Assembly: GCA_934572465.1 (NCBI GenBank)
Contig: CAKTLG010000011.1
Location: 1-56,119 of the forward strand
DNA from: an uncultured Oscillospiraceae bacterium
GTDB taxonomy: Bacteria; Bacillota; Clostridia; Oscillospirales; Oscillospiraceae
Reading direction: 5' to 3'
DNA length: 56,119 nt
The notes below the pieces were generated by a model. It was not told the DNA's origin and searched no databases. It saw only the letters and a list, made by a program, of their open reading frames with translations. A program made the translations under genes and the position numbers. Shown here piece after piece: positions 17,909 to 26,100 of this stretch (positions within the stretch are counted from its first letter, which is position 1; each line of letters begins with the position of its first letter).

Positions 17909-19219
17909 ATGCTTTCCATCATCCTTTTCTGCGCGGCGCTGCTCGTGTGCGTGGTGCTGCGCGCGAATATCCTCTATGCGCTGGCGGCGGGGCTGGTCAT
18001 TTTTGCGCTCTACGGCAGGAGAAAGGGTTTTTCCTGGCGCGCGCTTTGGGATATGATCGTCTCGGGCGTGAAAACGGCGGGGAGCGTGCTGCTCGTCTTC
18101 CCGCTCATCGGGATGCTGACGGCCTTCTGGCGCGCAAGCGGCACGCTGCCGCTGATCATCTGCTGCGCCGTCGACCTCATCCGGCCCGAAATACTGCTGC
18201 TGATGACGTTTCTGCTCAACTGCGGCGTGTCGGTGCTCACGGGCACGGCCTTCGGCACGGCGGCGACGATGGGAACCATCTGCGTGAGCGTCGGCGTTTC
18301 GATGGGGATGGATCCCGCGCTGCTGGGCGGGGCGATGCTCTCGGGCGTGTACTTCGGCGACCGCTGCTCGCCGGTCTCAACGAGCGCGCTGCTCGTCAGC
18401 GAGCTGACGGGGACGGACATCTACGACAACATTCGCCGGATGCTGAAAACGGCGCTCGTGCCGTTTCTTATGAGCTGCGCCGTCTATGCCGCGCTGGGAC
18501 TGGCGCACAGCGGCGGCGCGCAGGCGGAGGGGCTCTGGACGCTGTACGGCCGCGAGATGGCGCTGCACTGGGCGATGTGCATTCCGGCGGTGCTGATCCT
18601 CGTGCTGTCGCTGCTGCGCGTGAAGGTCAAGCGCGCGATGGCGGCGAGCATTCTTGCGGCGGCGGCGCTGTGCGTCCTCCTGCGCGGGATGGACGCTCTG
18701 ACGCTGCTGAAAACGGCGTTTTTCGGCTACACGGCGGCGGACGCGGAGGTCGGCGCGATGCTCAACGGCGGCGGCATCCTCTCGATGGTGCGGCTGATGC
18801 TCATTATCACCATCTCCTCGGCCTACTCCGGCATCTTTCGCGCGACCGGTTTGCTCGACGGCCTTTGCGCGCGCGTCACAGCGCTGGGCGAGCGGACGAC
18901 GCCGTATTTTGCGGCGCTCGTCACATCTGTGCTCGCGGGGCTTGTCGCCTGCAACCAGACGCTGACGATCATCCTCGTGCACCAGCTCTGCGCGCCCTCG
19001 CGGGAGGATCGCGAGGCCTTTGCCGTCGACCTTGAAAACAGCGCTGTGGTCGTCGCGCCGCTCGTACCGTGGTCGATCGCCGGGGCGGTGCCGCTTGCGA
19101 CCGTCGGCGCGCCGACGGGGAGCCTGCTGCTCTCGTGCTTCCTCTACCTGCTGCCGCTGACGATGCTGCTGCAGCGCATGGCGGAGCGGCGGAAAAGCCG
19201 CGCCGCAGGAAAAGACTGA
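17909..19219 (+). CDS. Na+/H+ antiporter, NhaC family
   Basis: 436 residues behind GGGAGG, with about 11 membrane helices. The family-typical stretch SGVYFGDRCSPVSTSALLVSEL (split over residues ~147-168) and NCGVSVLTGTAFG are present. NhaC-type carriers exchange Na+ for H+; relatives exchange malate/lactate or arginine/ornithine, so substrate is not certain. The gene stands alone between its own promoter and terminator. Confidence 0.82.
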   Translation: MLSIILFCAALLVCVVLRANILYALAAGLVIFALYGRRKGFSWRALWDMIVSGVKTAGSVLLVFPLIGMLTAFWRASGTLPLIICCAVDLIRPEILLLMTFLLNCGVSVLTGTAFGTAATMGTICVSVGVSMGMDPALLGGAMLSGVYFGDRCSPVSTSALLVSELTGTDIYDNIRRMLKTALVPFLMSCAVYAALGLAHSGGAQAEGLWTLYGREMALHWAMCIPAVLILVLSLLRVKVKRAMAASILAAAALCVLLRGMDALTLLKTAFFGYTAADAEVGAMLNGGGILSMVRLMLIITISSAYSGIFRATGLLDGLCARVTALGERTTPYFAALVTSVLAGLVACNQTLTIILVHQLCAPSREDREAFAVDLENSAVVVAPLVPWSIAGAVPLATVGAPTGSLLLSCFLYLLPLTMLLQRMAERRKSRAAGKD

Positions 19220-19221
19220 TG

Positions 19222-19256
19222 AAAAGGGCCGCGTCACACGACGCGGCCCTTTTTTG
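19222..19256. terminator. Intrinsic terminator between convergent genes
   Basis: AAAAGGGCCGCGTC and GACGCGGCCCTTTT form a long perfect stem with A and T runs on both sides, so it can end transcription from either strand. Confidence 0.9.
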
Positions 19257-19271
19257 CCGGCAGGCGGGCGG

Positions 19272-20048
19272 TCATCCCAGCAGCTTGAAGAGCATCACTA
19301 CGATGCCGAGCACCACGAGCACCACGCCCGTCGCGCGGTTGAGCGTTTCGGGCGAAGCCTTGTTGGCGAAGACCGCGGCGATGCGCGCCCAGAGCAGCGT
19401 GAACACGACGCACAGAACGAAGACCGTCCAGTCCGGCGCGCCGCCGATGGCAAAGTGCGAGACCGCGCCGGTGAGGGCGGTGAACGTCATGATAAAGACG
19501 CTGGTGCCCACGGCGATCTTGAGCTCGTAGCCGAGCACCGACGTCAGGATCAGCAGCATCATCATGCCGCCGCCCGCGCCGACAAAGCCGCAGGTGAAGC
19601 CAATGAGCACGCCGCAGACGACGGACTGCACCGCCCGCTTTTTTGCGGACACGCCCTGCATGGACTCCTTTGTCGTCATCACGGGGCGAACGATGAACTT
19701 GACGCCGAGCAGGAACGTCATGAAGACCGAGAAGCCGCCCATCGTCGTGGACGGGACAAGGCTTGCGGCGTAGCTGCCGACGACGGTGAACGTCAGCACG
19801 CTCGCCATCATGATAAGGCCGTTGCGGATGTCGAGATTCTTGTTTTTGCCATAGGTGTAGGCGGAGACGGCGCTTGCGAGCACGTCGGACGAGAGCGCGA
19901 TGCCGACGGCCATATAGGGATCCATGTCAAGGAACGTGATGAGCATGGGGCTGATGACGGCGGCGGCGCTCATGCCGGCAAAGCCAGTGCCGAGTCCTGC
20001 GCCCATGCCGGCGAAAAACGTGACGGCGACGGTCAGAAGCAGCTTCAT
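19272..20048 (-). CDS. TauE/SafE family sulfite/sulfonate exporter-like membrane protein
   Basis: 258 residues from ATG 20048 behind GAGGAGG. It has eight predicted membrane helices and the two glycine-rich motifs of the family, AGMGAGLGTGFAGMSAA near residue 14 and CGFVGAGGGMMMLL in the second half. Members export sulfite, sulfoacetate or related organosulfur anions, but many are uncharacterised. It lies one base after the stop of a MarR gene and shares its transcript, so the substrate is probably sensed by that regulator. Confidence 0.82.
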   Translation of the reverse strand: MKLLLTVAVTFFAGMGAGLGTGFAGMSAAAVISPMLITFLDMDPYMAVGIALSSDVLASAVSAYTYGKNKNLDIRNGLIMMASVLTFTVVGSYAASLVPSTTMGGFSVFMTFLLGVKFIVRPVMTTKESMQGVSAKKRAVQSVVCGVLIGFTCGFVGAGGGMMMLLILTSVLGYELKIAVGTSVFIMTFTALTGAVSHFAIGGAPDWTVFVLCVVFTLLWARIAAVFANKASPETLNRATGVVLVVLGIVVMLFKLLG

Positions 20049-20049
20049 T

Positions 20050-20484
20050 TCAGGTATCCTCCTCAGACAATGCGTCAAGATTGGCGCTCATGATCGATAT
20101 CGTTTCAAAAAAGGCGGCGCGCATCGTTTCGTCGGTGCCCGCGAAGAGCCGCGCGAAGAAGGCCTCCTGTATCGCCCGCCCGCGCGCGGTGACAGGCTGC
20201 GCGGCCTCGGTGCAGACAAGGCGCGTTTTGCGGCGGTCGCCCGATACGGCCTCGCGCCGCAGATAGCCGTCGCGCACGAGCCGCTCCACGTTCATCGAAA
20301 CAAGGCTCGCCTTGATGCGGCGCACCTCTACGATGTCGCCCGCCGTCTGATAGGCGGGGTTGTTGGCAAGGAACATCAGGATATCGAACGCGGTCTGCGG
20401 CAGCTTCAGCTCGCGGCACAGCGGCTTGCAGGCGGCGGCGTAGGCGGCGGAGAGCTTGCGGGCAAATTCCATGCTGACGTTCAT
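20050..20484 (-). CDS. MarR family transcriptional regulator
   Basis: 144 residues behind AGGAGG. The winged helix covers about residues 30-100 (AGDIVEVRRIKASLVSMNVERLVRDGYL and the wing GDRRKTRLVCTE). It is the first gene of a two-gene operon with the TauE/SafE transporter. Two palindromes immediately in front of the start suggest self-repression. Its ligand may be the exported anion; this is inference. Confidence 0.85.
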   Translation of the reverse strand: MNVSMEFARKLSAAYAAACKPLCRELKLPQTAFDILMFLANNPAYQTAGDIVEVRRIKASLVSMNVERLVRDGYLRREAVSGDRRKTRLVCTEAAQPVTARGRAIQEAFFARLFAGTDETMRAAFFETISIMSANLDALSEEDT

Positions 20485-20499
20485 AACAGCCTCCTGTCA

Positions 20500-20528
20500 T
20501 TCAAAATTGAATAGTTCAAATTTGAACT
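20500..20528 (-). promoter_or_regulatory. Paired MarR-type operators
   Basis: AGTTCAAATTTGAACT (20513-20528) is a perfect 16-bp palindrome. TTCAA-AA-TTGAA (20500-20511) is a second, weaker copy with the same half-site. They lie 16-44 bases upstream of the marR start. Confidence 0.75.
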
Positions 20529-20598
20529 AAATGTAGCGCGCAGGAAAGGGAAAGTCAAGGGGGAAATTGTGAACTTTTTTATTTTTTCAAAAAAGGGC

Positions 20599-20651
20599 TG
20601 GACAAACGCGGGAAAGTGTTGTATGCTATGCGTAGTTAGATAGCTCTAACT
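20599..20651 (+). promoter_or_regulatory. Promoter with metal-regulator-like box at the start site
   Basis: TGGACA (20599-20604), 17 bases and TATGCT (20622-20627) form a promoter. AGTTAGA-TAGC-TCTAACT (20634-20651), a perfect palindrome apart from its centre, covers the expected start site. The genes downstream (DUF3793, flavodoxin) are typical iron-responsive companions in Clostridia, so a DtxR/IdeR-type repressor is the likely binder. Confidence 0.6.
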
Positions 20652-20655
20652 AAAG

Positions 20656-20769
20656 ATGAACCTGAAGGCCGCGCGTGCGCACCGGTCTCTCCCAGCGGCG
20701 CAGCGATCCAGCGCTGTTCCGGCAATGCGGCGCGCGGCCCGGTTTCCTCTTCGAGTTAGATTGCTCTAA
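20656..20769 (+). other. Leader between two repressor boxes with a possible 37-codon frame
   Basis: The ~100 bases between the two palindromes contain GGCCGCGCG (about 20667) and its exact complement CGCGCGGCC (about 20730), giving a stable stem. An ATG at 20656 opens a 37-codon Arg/Ala-rich frame that ends at TAA inside the second box. No ribosome binding site is obvious, so it is more likely structured leader than a gene. Confidence 0.3.
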
Positions 20770-20771
20770 CT
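20754..20771 (+). promoter_or_regulatory. Second copy of the metal-regulator-like box
   Basis: AGTTAGA-TTGC-TCTAACT repeats the first box with the same arms and a different centre, 120 bases downstream. It is not paired with a clear second promoter. Confidence 0.55.
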
Positions 20772-20832
20772 TGTGAACGGAGAATAGTCCGCGCGCAAGC
20801 GTGGCATACTGACGGAAAAGGAGGAAGCGGAT

Positions 20833-21384
20833 ATGCCGGAGGAGATCCTTATCAAGCAAGGCGCGCCCACGCTCGCGGGCATCAAAACGGGCAGCCTTTT
20901 TCCCTGCCCCTGCGAGGACAAAGGCGCGCTGCTCGACGATATCCGGCGGCTGAACCGGCTGCTCGTGCCGAAGGGGCTGTGTCTGCTGCCGATCCGGTTC
21001 CTCGATGCGCAGGCGCTGCTGTACCTTTACCGCCCCGCCGAGCTGCGGCGCGACCTCAAGGACGCGCTCGCCGCCGAGATCTTGCGGCAGGCGGGCTATG
21101 CCGAGGACGATTGCTCGCGCTGTGTGGCGCGGCTGATCCGCCGCTTCCGCGAGAGCGGAGAGTTCCCGCACGAGGTCGGGCTGTTCCTCAGCTATCCGCC
21201 CGAGGATGTCAAGGGCTTTATCGACCACCGCGCCTGCGGCTTTAAGTGCGCGGGGCTGTGGAAGGTCTACGGCGACGAGGGAAAGGCGCGCGAGCTGTTT
21301 GCAAAATTCAAAAAATGCACGGAGGTCTACTGCGCGCTGTGGCAGGCCGGCTCGGGACTTGAGCGGCTCGCCGTGGCGGGGTGA
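20833..21384 (+). CDS. DUF3793 family protein
   Basis: 183 residues behind AAAGGAGG. The conserved family end is evident: FPHEVGLFLSYPPEDVKGFI followed by CGFKCAGLWKVYGDE. The family has no known biochemical role but is commonly next to flavodoxin and Feo iron-transport genes in Firmicutes and is usually under iron control. Here it is followed 30 bases later by flavodoxin, with palindromic boxes in front of both, supporting an iron-limitation response. Confidence 0.85.
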   Translation: MPEEILIKQGAPTLAGIKTGSLFPCPCEDKGALLDDIRRLNRLLVPKGLCLLPIRFLDAQALLYLYRPAELRRDLKDALAAEILRQAGYAEDDCSRCVARLIRRFRESGEFPHEVGLFLSYPPEDVKGFIDHRACGFKCAGLWKVYGDEGKARELFAKFKKCTEVYCALWQAGSGLERLAVAG

Positions 21385-21414
21385 TCATACAAAACGAAAG
21401 GTAGGATAAATACA

Positions 21415-21840
21415 ATGAAGAAAACTGCTGTGGTTTACTGGAGCGGCACGGGCAACACCGAGATGATGGCCAACGCCGTGGCCGAGGGCATGAAGAGCGC
21501 GGGCGCGGAGGTCACGGTCCTCACGCCGGACAAGGTGTCGGGCGGCGCGCTCAGCGCCTACGACGCCATCGCCTTCGGCTGCCCCGCCATGGGCAGCGAG
21601 GTGCTTGAGGAAATGGAATTCCAGCCGATGTTCGACGAATGCAAGCGCAGCCTTTCGGGCAAGAGCGCGGCGCTGTTCGGCTCCTACGGCTGGGGCGACG
21701 GCGAATGGATGCGCAGCTGGGAAAAGGACTGCGGGGACGCGGGGCTGAACCTCGTGTGCGAGAGCGTCATCTGCTGCGAGGCGCCCGACGAACAGATCCT
21801 GGAAGCCTGCCGCGCCGCGGGCAAAAAGCTCGCGGAATAA
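21415..21840 (+). CDS. Flavodoxin
   Basis: 141 residues. The FMN phosphate-binding loop SGTGNTEMMA is at about 10-19, and the isoalloxazine-side loops GCPAMGSEVLE and GSYGWGDGEWM are present. Flavodoxins replace ferredoxin as one-electron carriers when iron is scarce, consistent with the upstream boxes. The ribosome binding site is AAAGGTAGG. A tiny frame follows two bases after the stop. Confidence 0.93.
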   Translation: MKKTAVVYWSGTGNTEMMANAVAEGMKSAGAEVTVLTPDKVSGGALSAYDAIAFGCPAMGSEVLEEMEFQPMFDECKRSLSGKSAALFGSYGWGDGEWMRSWEKDCGDAGLNLVCESVICCEAPDEQILEACRAAGKKLAE

Positions 21841-21842
21841 CG

Positions 21843-21953
21843 ATGCTTTTTATGGACTTCGCGTGGAAAACGCTCAGACGCAAGCTGCCGGTACTCGCGG
21901 TGCTCGCCATTTTGATGGCGGGACTTGCCCTCCGCGGGGCAGCGGCGTTCTGA
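21843..21953 (+). CDS. 36-residue membrane protein coupled to flavodoxin
   Basis: ATG at 21843 is two bases after the flavodoxin stop, so translation could couple. The product has a basic N-terminus (WKTLRRK) and one hydrophobic helix (LPVLAVLAILMAGLAL), as in many small inner-membrane proteins. A strong terminator follows 20 bases later. It could also be chance, since the region is GC-rich and no independent ribosome binding site exists. Confidence 0.45.
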   Translation: MLFMDFAWKTLRRKLPVLAVLAILMAGLALRGAAAF

Positions 21954-21973
21954 ACATGCGAACATCAACATAG

Positions 21974-22019
21974 GGCAAGCCGCCCGCTGCCTTTGGCAGC
22001 GGGCGGCTTGCTTTTGTTT
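21974..22019. terminator. Bidirectional terminator between flavodoxin and nrdG transcripts
   Basis: GCAAGCCGCCCGCTGCC and GGCAGCGGGCGGCTTGC form a 17-bp perfect stem followed by T-rich sequence; on the minus strand it directly follows nrdG. Confidence 0.9.
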
Positions 22020-22541
22020 TTATTCGCACCAGAGCGTCACCGTTCCGCTTTTGCGCGTAGCGGGCACGTCGATGACGCGCTGGTTCGACGAGCCGCGGAA
22101 GCGCAGCGAGATATCGTGCAGCGCCTCCTCATAGCGTCCGTCCACCAGCACGTTGAGCAGCGACAGAAGCTCGTCCGTCGCCTCGCAGCGCGGGTGCGAG
22201 CCCTCGGTGTGCAGCTGCTCCCACGTAAAGCCCGTGAACGCCCAGATGGTCTTCTGCGGCAGCGCCGCGCGCACGCGGCGCAGGAACGGCAGCAGCACGC
22301 GCTGGCTTTCCGGCTCAAACGGCTCGCCGCCGAGCAGCGTCAGACCGTTGATGTAGTCGGGCGCAAGCATGGCGAGCAGCGTATCCTCGGTCTCCTTTGT
22401 GAAGGGCTGGCCGTAGTCAAACGCCCACGTCTGGGGCTGGAAGCAGTTTTTGCAGCGATTCGTGCAGCCGGAGACGAACAGCGTGACGCGCACGCCCTCG
22501 CCGTTGGCGATATCGCAGTTTTTGATCTCACCGTAATGCAT
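22020..22541 (-). CDS. nrdG: Anaerobic ribonucleotide reductase activating protein (radical SAM)
   Basis: 173 residues. The radical-SAM cluster motif CTNRCKNC is at about 30-37 and the glycine-rich GGEPFEPES at about 80. NrdG generates the glycyl radical on NrdD under anoxia. No nrdD is in the window, which is unusual because the pair is normally adjacent. It is the last gene of a long minus-strand operon, 16 bases after the cytidylate-kinase-like gene, and is followed by a bidirectional terminator. Confidence 0.92.
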   Translation of the reverse strand: MHYGEIKNCDIANGEGVRVTLFVSGCTNRCKNCFQPQTWAFDYGQPFTKETEDTLLAMLAPDYINGLTLLGGEPFEPESQRVLLPFLRRVRAALPQKTIWAFTGFTWEQLHTEGSHPRCEATDELLSLLNVLVDGRYEEALHDISLRFRGSSNQRVIDVPATRKSGTVTLWCE

Positions 22542-22557
22542 GGGGCATTCCTCCTTT

Positions 22558-23160
22558 TTACAGCGTGCGGAACCGCGCGGCGATGAGCGCGGCGGCCTCG
22601 GCGGGCGGGGTGCGGGCGGTGTCGATGCAGAGGTCGTAGTGCTCCGGCGCGCCCCAGGCGAGTCCTGTGTAGCTTTCGTAATATTTGCGGCGCTGCTTGT
22701 CCATCTTGCGGATCAGGCGGACCGCCTGATCGCGCGAGAGCGATTCCTGCGCCATCTTGCGCGCGATGCGCTGCTCCTCCGGCGCGGAGACGAACACGCG
22801 CAGGAGCCTTACGTCCTGCTCGCGCAGCACGAAGTCCGCGCAGCGGCCGACGAATACGCACTCCTCGTTTTTGGCGATGCGCCGGATCTCATGGCTTTGC
22901 AGCGCAAAGAGCACCTCGCTCGTCGGCTTTCCGCGCAGGACGTGGTAGTTGCCCTCGTGTACGGTCTGGAAGAGGAGCGGATTCGTCGCCTTCTCGTCCG
23001 AGGGCGAGAGCGTCTTTTCCGAAAGCTCTCCGTATTCGCACGCAAGGCGGATCAGCTCCCGCTCGTAGACCCGTATGCCGAGGAGATCCGCCGCCCGCAC
23101 GGCGATCTCATGGCCGCCGCTCCCAAACTGACGGCTGATGCAGATGATGCGGTTTCCCAT
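22558..23160 (-). CDS. Cytidylate kinase-like family protein
   Basis: 200 residues. It begins IICISRQFGSGGHEIA, a P-loop variant characteristic of the cytidylate-kinase-like group, and has CVFVGRCADFVL and RIARKMAQESLSRDQA in the regions where P-loop kinases bind nucleotide and form the lid. The group is common in Clostridia and of unknown substrate; it is not the housekeeping Cmk. It lies 18 bases after the GLUG-repeat gene and 16 before nrdG, so it is co-transcribed with both. Confidence 0.85.
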   Translation of the reverse strand: MGNRIICISRQFGSGGHEIAVRAADLLGIRVYERELIRLACEYGELSEKTLSPSDEKATNPLLFQTVHEGNYHVLRGKPTSEVLFALQSHEIRRIAKNEECVFVGRCADFVLREQDVRLLRVFVSAPEEQRIARKMAQESLSRDQAVRLIRKMDKQRRKYYESYTGLAWGAPEHYDLCIDTARTPPAEAAALIAARFRTL

Positions 23161-23178
23161 ACTTCTTCCCTCGCTTCT

Positions 23179-26100
23179 TTATTGTTTCAGCGCGTTGAGC
23201 GCCGGCTGGGAGAATGAGACGTCGCGCGTGACGGGCACGATGACGGCGGAGAGCGACGCGCCCGCATCCGTCAGGATGAGGTGCAGCGCGCCGGTGCACG
23301 AGACGCCGATCTGGCGGATCGTGCCATCGCCCGAGACGCTCACCTCGATGCTGCCGGCGGTAAAGCTGACGCTCTGGGTCTCGATGTCCGGCGCGATGGC
23401 GGCGGCGAGCGCGGCCATGCCCTCCTCATCGAGCGTGAGGGTGTAGAAATACCCGTCGCCGGAGCGGACGCAGCCGGCGGTGCCGTCCATCATCAGCTCA
23501 TAGCACAGGCCGATGAGCTGCGCGGAGTCGGCACGGCTTTCGCTCGCGGCGTCGACGGCGCCGCCGTCCTCGCCGCAGACGCTGCCGCCGGAGAAGTACA
23601 GGCTCAGCGTGCTGCCGCGGATGCGGCCGTAGTCCTGCCCGTCGATCGTGCGGCGGTCATATTGCACGGTGTCGTTCAGCACGATCGAGCCGCAGTCAGC
23701 CGAGAGCGTGATATCGGCCGAGAGCGGATCGCGCGCCATCAGCTCGCTCCACGCGTCCAGCAGGCGCAGCGTGTCCGCGGTGAGCACGGTGCTGTCGGCG
23801 CTGCCGCCGGAGCGGATCGCGCGCAGCACGTCCTCGGGGATCGCGGGCGCGGCGGCGGAGTGACGGAAGTCGACGTCCGCATCGAGCGAGAGCGCTTCGC
23901 CCTCGGTGGAAAAGCGCAGCGCCATCAGCTCGCCGCCCTCAGCGACCAGCTCGACGGAAAGCTCGTGGATGGCGGCGGCGTCCGCAAGCGCTTCGGGCAC
24001 GAGCAGACGCACCAGCGCGTCCGCATCCGCGCCGGAGGCGGTGAGACGGTAGAGCTTGTTCGTGCCGTCGACGGACTTTGTGATCTCCAGCGCGCGGGCG
24101 AGCGCCGCGGTCTTGTCCAGCAGCGCGCCGTAATCGGGACAGGCACCGCCGATGGCATAGGCCTTGCCGTTTTCAAGGTATACCGCGTCGTTCGCGCAGT
24201 AGAGCGTGACGCCGCCGGTCTGCACGAGCGTGACGCTCGTGCCCTCCGCGCTCGTGCGGAGGACCGCCGCGTTGGTCTGGACGCTCAGACTGTTGAGCGA
24301 GGCGTCGACCGACACGTCCATCGCGAGCGGGTCCTCCTTCAGCCGCGAATCCAGCAGGAGATAGGCCTCCGCATCGCGGCTGAAACCGGAGCGGAGAAAG
24401 AACACCGCCACCGCGCCAAGGAGCACGAGCAGGGTGATGAGGATGGGGAGAAAGCGTCTGCGCCGGCGGCGGGGCCTGTAGGACGCCGCGCCCTCGCGCT
24501 CGGCGCGCATCGCGCGCAGCTCCTCCTCCACGCGCGCAAGGCGCTCGTCCGTCGAATCGCTCACAGCGGGAGTGCTGGGTTCCCCAGCCTCAGGCGCGGG
24601 CGTTCCCTCGCCCGAGGGGACGGGGGCGGCGACCGGCGCATCGGCGGGAAGACTGCCGCTTGCCGCGTCAGGCGCGCTCTGCGCCGCCTGCGCGATCTGC
24701 TCCGCCTCCGCTACGACGTCGGGCGCTTCGGGAGCGGGAACGGCCTGCCTTTTCCGTCTGCTCCTGCGGACGGCGCAGACGATCAAAAGGATGACGAGCA
24801 GCAGCGCGAGCAGACCCGCGAGCCAGAACCACGCGGTATTCAGCGTGGATACGGCGGCGAGCTCCGCGCTCGTGCCCTGCACGGGGAAGGTGAGATAGCT
24901 TCCGACGGCATCATAGTCGACGCTCTGCCATGCCCCGCCGTTCGTGCGCACATAGATGCGCAGGCCGCCTGTCCGGCCCTCTGGGGCAAGATAGCGGACG
25001 GTGTGGGTGCTCTGACCGTCGTCGGTGAACGAAAGGCTCCACTGCTCCAGCGCCTCGCGGCCCACGCGCATCGGCGGAAGCCTGCCGTCTGCAAGACAGG
25101 AGAAGTATTCGCTCAGCTTTTCGCTCAGACTGCCGGTGAGGATGTCAAGCTCCTCGTTCGACGGCTGCTGCTCGGCGACGGAGAGGGAGGCGCCGTCGGT
25201 GTACTGCCCCTCAACGAGAAAGATGCTGCGTCCGTCGCCGCGCTGCTGCACGGAGGCGAGCGCCGGCTCATAGGCGTCATAGACCGCGGTGACGGTCGTG
25301 TCGTAGTGGAGCGCGGTCAGGTCGGTCCTGTCCCAGTGGGCGTAATAGCCGTCCTTTTCCGGCACCTCGGGGATATCGCTCTCGCTGAACGACGCGCCGT
25401 AGCTGAATTTGCGCTCGAGCACCGTTTTATCATCCGCGACGAAGCGGAGCGTGAACTGCTTCATGCCGTCGGGCAGGCCGTCCACGGCGAGGAGCCGGTC
25501 GTAGCCGATCGGCTCGGCGCGGCCCGCGTAGCTCTGGCGGTTGATGCCCGCGAGCGTGTCGGAAACATAATAGTTTTCAAGGAACGCGCCCGTGTCGCTG
25601 CCGGAGACCGCGCCCTGATACTGCTGGCAGCCCGTGATGTCCACGAGCGAGTAGCAGCCCGCGACGGAGCTTGCGCTGCCGCCGGCCTTTTCCTCAACGC
25701 CGGAGCCGACGATACCGCCGACGTAGCGCTTGCCGCTGAGCGTGCATTTGGCGTAGGAATTGCGCACGACCGCGCCGGTAAGCCCCGCGACGCCGCCGAC
25801 ATAGCTGCCGTTTTCGCTTGTGATCGTGCCGTAGCCCTCGCAGTCGGTGATAAGGCCGAGATCCATGCGCCCGCAGATGCCGCCGACATAGCTGCGCTTG
25901 CCGGCGATGGCGCCGGTGTTGACGCATTTTTGCAAAATGGCCTTGTATTCGTACTGGCGGCGGTAGCTGTCGGAGACATGCGCGGTCACGTCGTCCTCGG
26001 GATCGAGCGCGTATTCGACCGCCATGGCGCCGGCGACGCCGCCGGTGTTGATGTCGCCGTAGACCGCGCCGGTGTTGCGGCAGGAGGAGACCTTGCCGAG

